In this document: one piece after another, positions 44,052 through 53,913 of the stretch
Numbering within the stretch: position 1 is the first letter of the stretch
Layout: each line of letters opens with the position of its first letter
Assembly (NCBI RefSeq): GCF_003952225.1
Contig: NZ_CP034437.1
Coordinates: 3,401,001-3,465,000, forward strand
DNA: 64,000 bases
DNA from: Paenibacillus albus
GTDB lineage: Bacteria > Bacillota > Bacilli > Paenibacillales > Paenibacillaceae
Reading direction: 5' to 3'
Notes under the pieces: model-generated
The model's database searches: none
Told to the model about the DNA's origin: nothing
What the model saw: the letters and a program-made list of their open reading frames with translations, nothing else
Made by a program: the position numbers and the translations under genes

Positions 44052-46456
44052 GTGAGTCATAAATCACAGGATTGGCAGCAGGAACAGGCACGAGTGAATG
44101 ATGTCACGAAACAGATTCGAGCCAAGATTAGCTCGCTCGAAGAATCAACCTCGGAAACGATGTCCGAAATGGTCGATATCCGCAAAAACTTCTGGGATGA
44201 CGTAACCGTTAACTTCGAGGATTCCGCGGAGATGGCGGAGACCTATGCGAGCTTAAAGCAGCAAGCTGAGATTCTCTCGGAGCGCGAGCGGACTCATCGC
44301 CATGCCGCTTTGCAGCTGCGCACGTTAAGAAAGCTGAAGTCCTCGCCGTATTTTGGCCGGATCGATTTTGCAGAGAATGGGGAGCCTGTCGATCAGGTTT
44401 ATCTCGGAATCGCGTCCCTTCGGGATGATAAAGATGAGAACTATCTGATCTATGATTGGCGCGCGCCGATTGCCAGCCTTTATTACGATTATCCGCCAGG
44501 ACCTGCGGTTGTTGAGACGCCGATGGGGTTGATCTCCGGTGAACTAAAGTTAAAGCGTCAGTTCGTTATCCGTGACGGAGAGATCCGCAGTCTATTCGAT
44601 ACAGGCGTTACGATCGGTGACGAGCTGCTTCAAGAAGTGCTCGGCAAGCAATCCGACGCTTCGATGAAGAGCATCGTCGGCACGATTCAGAAGGAGCAGA
44701 ATCGGATTATTCGCAATGAGCGCAGCCGACTGCTGCTTGTTCAAGGTGCAGCGGGCAGCGGCAAGACTTCAGCCGCGCTGCAGCGGGTCGCATATCTGCT
44801 GTACCGATTCCGCGGCACGCTGAAAGCAGACCAGATCGTACTATTCTCGCCGAATCCGATGTTTAACAGCTATGTGTCCACTGTGCTGCCTGAGCTGGGC
44901 GAAGAGAATATGCAGCAGACGACGTTCCATGCGTACCTCACAGCCCGGATTGGCAGATCGTTTAAACTGGAGAATCCTTATGCGCAGCTGGAATATGCAC
45001 TGACCGGGATGGATGATCCGGAGTATAATCCGCGAATGGCCGGCATTCAATATAAAGCGTCAGCAAGCTTCGTGGCGCTCATCGACCAATACTTAGTTAA
45101 GCTTGGATCGGAAGGTCTTGTATTCCGTGACATCGCGTTTCGAGATGAAATTGTCGTCTCCGCAGCGGACATTCATCAGTATTTCTATGCGCTTGATCAC
45201 AGCATCGCGATTCCGAACCGCCTTCGGCTTGTTGCAGAGTGGCTGCTCAGCCAATTGCACGAAAGGCAGAAAGCTGCGCTCGAAGAGGAATGGGTGGACG
45301 AAGCTGTCGAGCTGCTCGACAAAGAGACCTACTTGAAAGCGTATCAGAGCGTCCGCAAGAACAAGCGGAATAGCCGCGACGACTCATTCGACGACTTCGA
45401 TAGGGAGCGTGAACTGCTGGGCAAATATGTCGTAACGGAGCAATTCAAACCGATTCGCTCCAGGTTGCGGAAGCTTGCTTTTGTTGACCTGCGTGCTTCG
45501 TATGTGAACTTGTTTCGCGATCCAGCGTTCGCCGCTTCCTTAATTGCGGAGTCTGGCACTGATTCTATTGGTGGCGTAGACGTAGAACTGCCCTCAGAAT
45601 GGAATGAAATTTGTGCATGGACGATCTCGAAGCTGATGAATCGTATGATGCCATATGAAGATGCGACACCGTTTCTGTATGTCGTTGAACGGATTCGGGG
45701 CTTCCAAACGAACACTTCGGTTCGGCATGTCATCGTTGATGAAGCGCAGGACTATACGGCGTTCCAGTTTGCTTATATGAAGCGACTATTCCCGTTCAGC
45801 CGCGTGACGGCACTTGGAGACTTGAATCAATCCATTAATGCGCATACGGCGGCAGATGGAATGATGGGCTTTAGTGCTCTTGCAGCGCTGTATCCGGCAG
45901 AGGAAACCGAGACGATTATTTTGCGTCAAAGCTACCGTTCGACGAGGCCGATCGTGGAGTTCACGAGCACGCTCATACCGGGCGGCGAAGAGATTCAGCC
46001 GTTCAATCGTGACGGGCTCAGGCCAACTTTGACTATTGCGAGGGATCGTCATGAGCTTCATGAGCGCATTGTGGAGCGTATACAGCAGCTTAATCGAGAA
46101 GGCAATCGGACGATTGCCGTCATATGCAAAACAGCAGCTCAAAGCGCTGAAGCGTACGAGGCTTTACGGGAGCAGCTGCCGATCCGTTTGATCGAGCGGG
46201 AAACGTCAACTTTTGCTCCGGGGTAGTCGTGATTCCATCTTATCTGGCAAAAGGTGTAGAGTTTGACGCCGTTCTGGTGTATGATGCATCTGACCATCCA
46301 GCAACCGGCTATCAGCAAGAGCGCGAGCGGAGACTATTCTACACCGTATGTACACGTGCGATGCATGAGCTGCATCTGTTCGTCTCCGGCTCTGAGCGAG
46401 TGAGCCCATTCATTGGGGAAGCAGCACTCGATGGACGAGGTCAGACTATCCATTAA
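44052..46456 (+). pseudogene. Second HelD-like ATPase, frameshifted near its C-terminus
   Basis: HelD paralog of about 800 codons. The first frame (44052-46226, 724 aa) has YFGRIDFAENGEPVDQVYLG, Walker A AAGSGKTSAALQR (about 232), DEAQDYTAFQ (about 562) and SYRSTRPIVEF. It ends at TAG just after TFAPG. The continuation [21 protein letters not shown]...VCTRAMHEL lies in another frame to 46456. One extra base in the GGGG run at about 46221-46224 would restore it. Without it the last motor motifs (V, VI) are lost. GTG 44052 follows GGAGGTGG. Confidence 0.87.
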
Positions 46457-46483
46457 CACTATCACCAGAAAGAGGTATCATTC

Positions 46484-46921
46484 GTGGAATATTTAAAAGC
46501 TAATACGAGCGAGCTGCTTGAAGAAGCAATTACCGTTCGTTTCGAAGTGTTTGTCAATGAACAAAAAGTGCCTGCTGACTTGGAGCGGGATGAATATGAT
46601 GATACACCGGAGTCCTGCCATCATTTTGTCGTGAAGGATAATGGAAAAGCGGTTGCAGCCGGCAGATGGAAAGAATATGAGCCTGGTGTTGCGAAGATGC
46701 AGCGTATTGCAGTTCTGCTTCCATACCGAGGGCACGGAATCGGCAAGAAATTGATCGAAGTGATGGAGCAGGATGCGAAGGCGTCTGGATATTCCGCTGC
46801 ATTCCTTGGTGCGCAGTGCACTGCGGAAGGCTTCTATCAGAAGCTTGGTTACTCGACCGTATCGGATGAGCCATTCCTTGATGCGAATATCCCGCATGTA
46901 AATATGCGCAAACCGTTATAA
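46484..46921 (+). CDS. GNAT family N-acetyltransferase
   Basis: 145-aa acetyltransferase. The acetyl-CoA loop is RIAVLLPYRGHGIGKKLIEVM (about residues 70-90). VRFEVFVNEQKVP at the start and FYQKLGYSTVSDEPFLDANIPHV at the end are typical of the ElaA/YjcF-like group. Substrate unknown. GTG start behind AGAGGT, 27 bp after the end of the HelD paralog. Confidence 0.87.
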   Translation: MEYLKANTSELLEEAITVRFEVFVNEQKVPADLERDEYDDTPESCHHFVVKDNGKAVAAGRWKEYEPGVAKMQRIAVLLPYRGHGIGKKLIEVMEQDAKASGYSAAFLGAQCTAEGFYQKLGYSTVSDEPFLDANIPHVNMRKPL

Positions 46922-46951
46922 TGTAAATTCGCGCCCGTGCGTGGCCCACAG

Positions 46952-46999
46952 ACATCCCATTCGAGCAGGTCGTGCGTTTGCTTGGATTGGGATGTTTTT
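46952..46999 (+). terminator. Terminator after GNAT gene
   Basis: Stem ACATCCCA / TGGGATGT extended by TTCGAGCA / TGCTTGGA, with TTTTT tail. Confidence 0.78.
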
Positions 47000-47025
47000 G
47001 TTATGAAACTTAGGAGGGCGCATCT

Positions 47026-47640
47026 ATGAAACGCTTGCTGCTAATAGGCTTCTATATTGCCGTCATCATCGCCGTATGGAGCAACCGGACCGAGCTGATT
47101 GCTTGGATGCGGGACGGGGATGTGCCGGTTCTGCTGCTTCTGCTGCTGGTCATCGGATTGGCGTGCATACCTATTATCCCGTTCAGTGTCGTAATCGGCA
47201 CGATGGGCTATCTATATGGACCGCTGCTTGGCGCGCTTATTAGCTTAATCGGAGCATGGATTGCTGCGCTGCTGCTATATGGGTTATTTCGGTATGCGCT
47301 TCGCGAACGCGGACGAGCCATGCTGCGGCGCTATCAATTAACGGAGCGGTGGACCGTAATGGTGGAGAAATATCCGTTTCGTTCCATCGTGCTCGCAAGA
47401 CTGATGCCCATTGTGCCGCAAGTGGCGGTCAATATCTATGCAGCGGTCGTAACGATCCCTTTCCTGAGCTATGCAGGCGCATCGTTTCTAGGCAAAATCC
47501 CCGGTATGCTCGTATTCGCATTCATCGGCGGAAGTGTTGTGTCAGGCTGGCAATCGTTGCTGCTGGCAGCAGCTGTGTACATCGTGTTCCTGCTCACGGT
47601 ATACGTGGCGATACGCTGGTGGAATGCTCGCGAGGCTTAA
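47026..47640 (+). CDS. TVP38/TMEM64 (VTT domain) membrane protein
   Basis: 204-aa polytopic membrane protein. The VTT/SNARE-associated domain contains PFSVVIGTMGYLYGPLLGALISLIGAWIAALLLYGLFR, LARLMPIVPQVAVNIYAAVV and GKIPGMLVFAFIGG. Related DedA-type proteins act in lipid flipping or membrane homeostasis; the exact role is unknown. GGAGGGCGC precedes the ATG. Confidence 0.87.
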   Translation: MKRLLLIGFYIAVIIAVWSNRTELIAWMRDGDVPVLLLLLLVIGLACIPIIPFSVVIGTMGYLYGPLLGALISLIGAWIAALLLYGLFRYALRERGRAMLRRYQLTERWTVMVEKYPFRSIVLARLMPIVPQVAVNIYAAVVTIPFLSYAGASFLGKIPGMLVFAFIGGSVVSGWQSLLLAAAVYIVFLLTVYVAIRWWNAREA

Positions 47641-47667
47641 GGGTGATTTTCCAAAATCTAGCGATCC

Positions 47668-47676
47668 TGCTATAAT
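47668..47676 (+). promoter_or_regulatory. Extended -10 promoter
   Basis: TGCTATAAT about 60 bp before the small membrane-anchored protein gene; -35 weak (TTTCCA at 17 bp). Confidence 0.55.
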
Positions 47677-47734
47677 GTTGCTCATAGCTGAAGCTAATAT
47701 TGCTAGAGTAACTTAAGAGGGAGATCGGCCTGAA

Positions 47735-48028
47735 ATGAAGAACCGGAATACAATTGTTGTTGCTGCATTGCTCACCGTTATTGTCGTGCTGTTATATCAG
47801 ATGTTGAACCTCAAGCAGGAGCTTCGCAACACCGCTATCGTTACGAGCGGTAACCAGCAAGTTATGATGAATGGGACACTTGGACTCTACAATAACAATA
47901 GCGTAACGTCAGGCAGTTCGGGGGATGGGTTCTGGCTGTATAAGGTTGATGAACAGCAGGTCTACTATTTCACTTATGATAAAGATTTGAAGAAGATTGT
48001 TCAGGTTGTGAGGAACATTAACCAGTAG
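47735..48028 (+). CDS. Small membrane-anchored protein of unknown function
   Basis: 97-aa protein with one N-terminal hydrophobic helix (about residues 7-21) and a soluble outside part with FWLYKVDEQQVYYFTYDKD. Not recognised. GAGGGAGAT lies before the ATG, and it has its own promoter and terminator, which supports it being a real gene. Confidence 0.65.
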   Translation: MKNRNTIVVAALLTVIVVLLYQMLNLKQELRNTAIVTSGNQQVMMNGTLGLYNNNSVTSGSSGDGFWLYKVDEQQVYYFTYDKDLKKIVQVVRNINQ

Positions 48029-48054
48029 CGGTATCCAGGATAGGTTGAGTAATA

Positions 48055-48096
48055 GAAGAATGTAATGTTTTCGTGACATTGCACTCTTCTTTTTTG
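48055..48096 (+). terminator. Terminator after small membrane protein gene
   Basis: Stem AAGAATGTAATGT / ACATTGCACTCTT with internal mismatch, then TCTTTTTT. Confidence 0.75.
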
Positions 48097-48181
48097 TTTC
48101 CAGATATTTCTTGAATTGCTATAATGGGAGGATATCTCGGTACTTAAGAAAAACCAAGTTTTTTCAAAGGGGGGGAGTTCA

Positions 48182-48652
48182 ATGAAGATCAGCGTAGGTG
48201 TGCAAGCCGTAATTTTCCAAGGTAATAGTGTGCTAACGATTAAGAAAATAGATGATGACGGTGAGGTCTGTCACATTCTCCCTGGAGGTAAGCAAGAGTT
48301 TGGTGAGACAATGGAGCAAGCTCTACGCCGCGAAGTATTTGAAGAAGTTGGCATTCAAGTAGAGGTCCACGAATTATTATTCCTTCGAGAATTTATAAGC
48401 GCAAATCATATAAATGCGGAAGAGAATGGCGAGTTGCATATCGTCAGCCCGATATTCTTATGCCGCATGCATCCAGACGATGTGATCCCCCAAACTCCGC
48501 CTAATCCTGATCCAGACCAGATCGGAGTGGAATGGATTGATCTAAACGGATTATCTAGCTTAAAATTCTATCCGCAGGAATTAGTACCGCGATTAATTGA
48601 AAGCGCTGTCTCGAATATTCAGTTGAATTGTTATGTTGGCGATATGAATTAA
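48182..48652 (+). CDS. Nudix hydrolase
   Basis: 156-aa Nudix protein with a complete box GKQEFGETMEQALRREVFEEVGI (about residues 36-58), which fits G-x5-E-x7-REVxEExG. It hydrolyses a nucleoside diphosphate linked to some X; the substrate is unknown. AAAGGGGGGGAG precedes the ATG. A second Nudix gene lies at 52486, on the other side of the ABC exporter pair. Confidence 0.9.
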   Translation: MKISVGVQAVIFQGNSVLTIKKIDDDGEVCHILPGGKQEFGETMEQALRREVFEEVGIQVEVHELLFLREFISANHINAEENGELHIVSPIFLCRMHPDDVIPQTPPNPDPDQIGVEWIDLNGLSSLKFYPQELVPRLIESAVSNIQLNCYVGDMN

Positions 48653-48815
48653 TGCTGGAAGAAGTCAGGATCACAGGGGAATTCCACTGTCAGTTGAATT
48701 TTGGTGCGCAAACCATTTCAACCAATGCTTGATAGTGTCCGAATCGAGGCTGTGCTATTCTGAGCTCGGGCAAATCGTAATTATCAATCGCAACTACTCG
48801 AAGGGGGTTTTCAGA

Positions 48816-50663
48816 GTGTCAACAGAGAAAGGAGCGGCGTATTCCGCTTGGTCAAACATGGTTTATTCCATGCGGGTGCATTGGCGAGCACGGCCACTTA
48901 CGCTAATTTGTTGTGGGATCGCGGTGCTTGTTGGTGTAGGGCTGCCGTTTGTAAGTATCCTTATGCCGAAAATTGTTATCGACAATATTACTGCAGGTGT
49001 CACGCCAGGCAAGTTTATATTATCGGTAGGTATGATGGCTCTTCTTCTGGCCGTACTGAGCAGTGTAAAAAGCTATGCGGACCTCATCACCAATGATTCT
49101 GTAGGAACGATCAGCATTTTTAAACATCTTCAAACGACCATGATCAAGCATCTGAATATGGACTATGAGGTGCTGGAGAGTCCCGGATATGCCAAGAAGG
49201 GTGAGAAAGCGTGGCGCGCCATGCAAAGCAATCATTCTCCTGCTTCCAACATACCGCGTGTCATCTCACAGCTTCTGATGAATGTACTCGGTTTTCTTAC
49301 ATATGGGTTGGTAATTGTAACGGTACACCCGCTCATTATTGTCTTCCTAGTCCTTTCGGCCGGGATCAATTGGATGGCGCTCACTCGTGCTCGGAAGCTT
49401 GAGAAAGATACGCGTGAGGAGCGGTCGAAGGTGCAGGGCAAGCTCTGGTATATCCAGAAAGCATCGAAAGAACCGTCCGGCGGTAAAGACGTTCGCTTAT
49501 ATAATCTAAATGGTTTAATCGGTGGCATCTTTCAAAATGTACTCAACTCTTCTACAGAGAAAGAGCATAAGGTTGCGACTGGAGATATGAAAGCTCAGCT
49601 GTCTGATTCGGTGCTCAGCCTAATCCGAGACGGAGCTGCGTACGCGTTCCTCATTTATCTACTGCTGAACGACAAGATGACATTGGGTAATTTCGTGCTC
49701 GTTTTTGCAGCTATAGGTGCTTTCTCGGGCTGGCTGTCCGGCATATTGAGAAGCTCAAGCGAGCTTATGCGCTCCTTAAGCGAGATGTCAGACATCCGAG
49801 AATACCTTGATGTTCCTGATAATTCGAATACAGGCGCCGGACATAAGCTGCCCTCAGAGGATATGCTGCCTCCGGCAATCACTTTAAGAAACATCGGATA
49901 TACGTATCCCGAGGCAAAGGAGCCTACTCTTCACGGCATAGATCTTGATATCAAGCCGGGAGAACGCATCGCTATTGTAGGGCCGAACGGGGCGGGCAAG
50001 ACGACGCTTATTAAGCTATTATGCGGTCTTTATAAGCCAACAAGCGGCGAAATTACGCTCAGCGGCGTCGACACTACTCTGTATAACAGAGATGATTACT
50101 TCTCTCTATTTTCCACGGTGTTTCAGGATATTCATCTCTTCTGCAACGATATTGCCGGGAATATTTCGCAGCAATCTCCTGATCAGACGGATTATGAGAA
50201 GGTAAAGAAATGCCTGGAGATGTCCGGACTTTTGGACAAGGTCAATGGGCTTGATAAAGGTGAGTCAACGCTGCTCGTACGTCGTGTTCACAGTGACGCG
50301 ATTGAACTTTCTGGCGGGGAGATGCAGAAGCTGGCATTGGCACGCGCGCTGTATAAAGACGCTCCTGTTATTATCTTGGACGAACCAACAGCTGCGCTTG
50401 ATCCTATCGCTGAGAGCGAAATTTATCAGCGTTACGCCGAGCTGACTGCAGGCAGAACATCGATCTATATCTCTCATAGGCTGGCAAGCACGCGTTTCTG
50501 CGATAGAATTCTACTCGTTGACGGCGGCGGCATCGCTGAATGCGGTACGCACGATGAGCTTATGAGCAATGGCGGCAAATACGCCGAGATGTTCAACGTC
50601 CAGTCTCACTACTATAAGGATGGGGAGGTTGCCGACAATGCAGAAGCGCTCAATCTGGCATAA
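48816..50663 (+). CDS. ABC transporter, fused permease-ATPase (first of pair)
   Basis: 615-aa exporter half-transporter: transmembrane domain about 20-340, then ATPase with Walker A GPNGAGKTT (about 390), signature LSGGEMQKLALARALYK and Walker B VIILDEPTAALDP. GTG 48816 is chosen because GAAGGGGG lies before it; upstream in-frame sequence is not family-like. Its end overlaps the second exporter gene by 26 bp, so the two likely form a heterodimer. Cargo unknown; drug or peptide export is possible. Confidence 0.88.
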   Translation: MSTEKGAAYSAWSNMVYSMRVHWRARPLTLICCGIAVLVGVGLPFVSILMPKIVIDNITAGVTPGKFILSVGMMALLLAVLSSVKSYADLITNDSVGTISIFKHLQTTMIKHLNMDYEVLESPGYAKKGEKAWRAMQSNHSPASNIPRVISQLLMNVLGFLTYGLVIVTVHPLIIVFLVLSAGINWMALTRARKLEKDTREERSKVQGKLWYIQKASKEPSGGKDVRLYNLNGLIGGIFQNVLNSSTEKEHKVATGDMKAQLSDSVLSLIRDGAAYAFLIYLLLNDKMTLGNFVLVFAAIGAFSGWLSGILRSSSELMRSLSEMSDIREYLDVPDNSNTGAGHKLPSEDMLPPAITLRNIGYTYPEAKEPTLHGIDLDIKPGERIAIVGPNGAGKTTLIKLLCGLYKPTSGEITLSGVDTTLYNRDDYFSLFSTVFQDIHLFCNDIAGNISQQSPDQTDYEKVKKCLEMSGLLDKVNGLDKGESTLLVRRVHSDAIELSGGEMQKLALARALYKDAPVIILDEPTAALDPIAESEIYQRYAELTAGRTSIYISHRLASTRFCDRILLVDGGGIAECGTHDELMSNGGKYAEMFNVQSHYYKDGEVADNAEALNLA

Positions 50664-52467
50664 TTTGCGCCGGGGATACGGAATTGTAAATCGCTTGACG
50701 CCAACCTACATTCCATTAACTGTTGTCTCTTCTTTTATTAGAGCTGTGCAGCCGCTTATCGTACTTTTCCTATCCGCCCAGATCATTAATGAGCTGGCCG
50801 GCGATCGCGACACAGGGCGCATTGTAACGTATACCGTGCTTACAGTAGGGCTCGCGTTTGTTTTATCGGCTTTGAACGCCGTAGTATCGCGACGGATTAC
50901 GACTTTGAACAGTACATTGTGGGCACGATTCTACTTCTTCCTCGGCAATCGGTACATGCAGCTTAATTATGATCAAGTGGAAGACACGATGAATAATGAG
51001 AAGTTAGCGGATATTGAAGCGAAGACGAACGGTAACGGACTTGGCATCCTGCGCTTGCATTACAGTTTGCCTGAGCTGCTTCAACCACTCTTTGAGCTGA
51101 CGCTGTCTATCGTACTCTTTATCGGTATGTTTACTACAACTTCTTCTTTTGAGAAGACGTTTATTACATCTCCTTTTGCCACTGTAATATTGATCATTCT
51201 CGTTCTTCTCATTCTTCCATTTACCTATGTGCTTAAGAAGAGGGAGGAGCGGATTCAGAGACGGGTATTCGAAGAAAATCCAAAGTCGAACACTTATGTC
51301 CATTTCTTTAACGAATATATGCTTGCTAAGAATGCTGCAAAGGACATCCGCTTGTATAAACAGGCACCGGCAATCGAGGAACACTATAACAAGTCAGTTG
51401 GAGCCGAGTTCTGGTACAGAATTTTTGACTTATTCGGCAAGAACAACGCGTTGGCAGCGGCTATGAATGCCGTGATAGGCGGCTGCGTTTATCTATTCAT
51501 CGGTTTGCGGGCGTTATATGGCATGTATCCGCTGGGCAGCGTCGTTCAATATATCGGTGCTGTTAACGGCGCAGTCGGCGCACTGGCCAAACTCGTCGCA
51601 GTTCTGGGGAATTTTATTACAAACAACCAGTACTTGAACCTCGTGTTCGATTATCTTGACCTGCCAGACCATATGGGCAAGAGCAACGGTAACAGACAAA
51701 TTCCGCAAACAGATCTGGAGTTTGAGTTCCATGACGTGTCGTTTAAGTATCCTGCCGCTGACAAATATGCCATTAAGAATCTTAGCATGAAGTTTAATAT
51801 AGGCGAGCGGCTTGCCGTAGTGGGATTGAATGGAAGCGGCAAGACGACCATGATCAAGCTGCTATGCCGGCTTTATGAACCATCCGAAGGTGTTATTACA
51901 TTGAACGGCATTGACATCAGGGAGTACGATTATTCGGCATACATGGGTGTTTTCAGCGTCGTGTTTCAAGATTTCAAGCTCTATTCCTTCTCGCTTGGCC
52001 ACAACGTGGCTGCCTCTGAGAACTATGACGCGGATTTGGTGGAAGAGTCTCTCATCATGGCTGGGTTTGGCGAGAAGCTCGGGAACATGCCGGAAGGGAT
52101 TCGTACTTACCTGCATAAAGATTTCTCTGACGACGGCGTAGATATTTCAGGGGGCGAAGCGCAGAAGGTCGCACTGGCAAGAGCACTGTACAAGAACGCG
52201 CCTTTTGTAGTGCTTGACGAGCCAACGGCAGCGCTGGACCCGATAGCAGAGTTCGAGATTTATTCTCGGTTTAATGAGCTGATCGGCGGCAAAACAGCCA
52301 TCTTCGTCTCCCACCGGCTATCGTCCTGCAGGTTCTGCCACGACATCGTCGTGTTCCACGAGGGGCGCTTAATTCAACGCGGTTCCCACGACGATCTATT
52401 GGCCGATAGAAGCGGGAAATATGCTGAATTATGGAATGCGCAAGCCCAGTATTATGTGAGCGCGTGA
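50638..52467 (+). CDS. ABC transporter, fused permease-ATPase (second of pair)
   Basis: 609-aa exporter half-transporter with a transmembrane domain (about 15-340), Walker A GLNGSGKTT (about 400), signature ISGGEAQKVALARALYK and Walker B FVVLDEPTAALDP. Both partners keep complete ATPase sites, unlike heterodimers with one degenerate site. GGGGAGG lies before ATG 50638, inside the end of the first gene. A Nudix gene follows 18 bp later. Confidence 0.88.
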   Translation: MQKRSIWHNLRRGYGIVNRLTPTYIPLTVVSSFIRAVQPLIVLFLSAQIINELAGDRDTGRIVTYTVLTVGLAFVLSALNAVVSRRITTLNSTLWARFYFFLGNRYMQLNYDQVEDTMNNEKLADIEAKTNGNGLGILRLHYSLPELLQPLFELTLSIVLFIGMFTTTSSFEKTFITSPFATVILIILVLLILPFTYVLKKREERIQRRVFEENPKSNTYVHFFNEYMLAKNAAKDIRLYKQAPAIEEHYNKSVGAEFWYRIFDLFGKNNALAAAMNAVIGGCVYLFIGLRALYGMYPLGSVVQYIGAVNGAVGALAKLVAVLGNFITNNQYLNLVFDYLDLPDHMGKSNGNRQIPQTDLEFEFHDVSFKYPAADKYAIKNLSMKFNIGERLAVVGLNGSGKTTMIKLLCRLYEPSEGVITLNGIDIREYDYSAYMGVFSVVFQDFKLYSFSLGHNVAASENYDADLVEESLIMAGFGEKLGNMPEGIRTYLHKDFSDDGVDISGGEAQKVALARALYKNAPFVVLDEPTAALDPIAEFEIYSRFNELIGGKTAIFVSHRLSSCRFCHDIVVFHEGRLIQRGSHDDLLADRSGKYAELWNAQAQYYVSA

Positions 52468-52485
52468 CAAGGAGGATATCAATAT

Positions 52486-52968
52486 ATGCCAATGCCAACC
52501 CATATTGTAGCTGTAGGCGGTATCGTAGAGAACGAGCAAGGACATGTTCTTCTAGTAAAGACACAGCATGGCGGGTGGGTGTATCCTGGCGGTCAAGTTG
52601 AAGTCGGTGAAAATCTGATGGATGCACTAATAAGAGAAATCAAAGAGGAGAGCGGAATAGACGTCATTGTTCTTTCTTTAATAGGCGTCTACTCCAATAC
52701 AAGCATGTACAAGTGGCATGACGGTGTCACGGATGTTCCAACTAAAGTCATGCTAGACTTTACGTGCAAGCCCATAGGTGGAGAATTGTGCACATCTGAG
52801 GAGACCTCCGAAGTGCAGTGGGTTGAGAAGGAGAAAGTGCTAGATCTGATAACAGCTCCGGCTATACGTACTCGCTATCAAGCTTATTTGGATTCTGACG
52901 GAAGCGCTTGTTATATGGAGTATGCAACGAAGCCTAGTTTTGAAATCAATCTTAGTCGAACGATATGA
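52486..52968 (+). CDS. Nudix hydrolase, second
   Basis: 160-aa Nudix protein with box GQVEVGENLMDALIREIKEESGI (about residues 36-58). AAGGAGGATATC precedes the ATG and the gap to the ABC gene is only 18 bp, so it is probably cotranscribed with the exporter pair. Substrate unknown. A terminator follows. Confidence 0.9.
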   Translation: MPMPTHIVAVGGIVENEQGHVLLVKTQHGGWVYPGGQVEVGENLMDALIREIKEESGIDVIVLSLIGVYSNTSMYKWHDGVTDVPTKVMLDFTCKPIGGELCTSEETSEVQWVEKEKVLDLITAPAIRTRYQAYLDSDGSACYMEYATKPSFEINLSRTI

Positions 52969-52999
52969 GTTATACGTGAGGGGGATCCCCGATCCTAGT

Positions 53000-53037
53000 G
53001 GAGGCTGTCGAGAAGTGACTCGATAGCCTCTCCTTTT
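53000..53037 (+). terminator. Terminator after ABC-Nudix genes
   Basis: Stem GGAGGCTGTCGAG / CTCGATAGCCTCTCC with a 6-nt loop (G-T pairs) and TTTT. Confidence 0.83.
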
Positions 53038-53152
53038 ATACTTTTTTTAGATTTGATTTAGAGTCTGTTTAAACCTACCTACTAGAATAAAGGAAGGAGC
53101 CAAACAAACATCTATTCCGTAGATGCAAATGAATGAGGTGGAGAAACAAGCT

Positions 53153-53806
53153 ATGCAGAAACAAGAGATGAAGCAAAAGAAAAGCTGGTGGATATTAATC
53201 ATCGTCTCGCTCGGGGTGATGACTCCATTTGTCCTGCCGTATTTGAACGTAGATCCAGCAAATTCTAGAATTACAATCACGTCCAACACGATTCAATACC
53301 CGCTCTTATTGACGCATATTCTGTTTGCTTGTGCAGCGCTAATAACAGGTTTTTTGCAATTTGTGACGCGTATTCGAATTCAACATCCGAAGATACATCG
53401 TTACCTGGGAAGAGTTTACGTAATGAGTGTCTTTATTAGTGGGTTGCTGGCACTGCCGCTTATATTTTATATGGAGAATTTCACAAAATCATTGGCCTTT
53501 CTGACATTATCCATTGTGTGGCTAGTCACCTGTTGGAACGGTTATAGGGCAGCGGTAAAAGGACGTCTTCCTGAGCATCGCGTGTGGATGGTGCGGAGCT
53601 TCGGAATTACGCTTGTCGCAGTGAGCGCAAGGTTACTCATGCCTGTGCTGCTCCTCAGTTATTACATCTTAAGCGGATTCTCCCTTCCAGGAGGAAGAGC
53701 GCAAATGGTTGAAGAAACGCTGAATGTGAATATTTGGGTCGGGCTTTTGCTTAACTTCGTCATTATCGAATGGATTATTGTTAAAAAAATAAAGCACGAG
53801 AAGTAA
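53153..53806 (+). CDS. DUF2306 membrane protein
   Basis: 217-aa polytopic membrane protein. Conserved pieces: LTHILFACAALITGFLQF, HPKIHRYLGRVYVMSVF and LPEHRVWMVRSFGIT; the paired histidines suggest a haem- or quinone-linked role but none is proven. ATG 53153 is preferred because GAGGTGGAG lies before it; ATG 53123 has no well-placed site. Begins the lower-GC accessory stretch. Confidence 0.82.
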   Translation: MQKQEMKQKKSWWILIIVSLGVMTPFVLPYLNVDPANSRITITSNTIQYPLLLTHILFACAALITGFLQFVTRIRIQHPKIHRYLGRVYVMSVFISGLLALPLIFYMENFTKSLAFLTLSIVWLVTCWNGYRAAVKGRLPEHRVWMVRSFGITLVAVSARLLMPVLLLSYYILSGFSLPGGRAQMVEETLNVNIWVGLLLNFVIIEWIIVKKIKHEK

Positions 53807-53913
53807 AGGTTTCCATTCTCTCAGTTGGAAAAAAATCTTTCATAAGGGTAGTCCTCATCCAATCAAACAGTTAAAATATGGTTAATAAAGGAAGTAATTG
53901 AGGTGAGCTGGAC

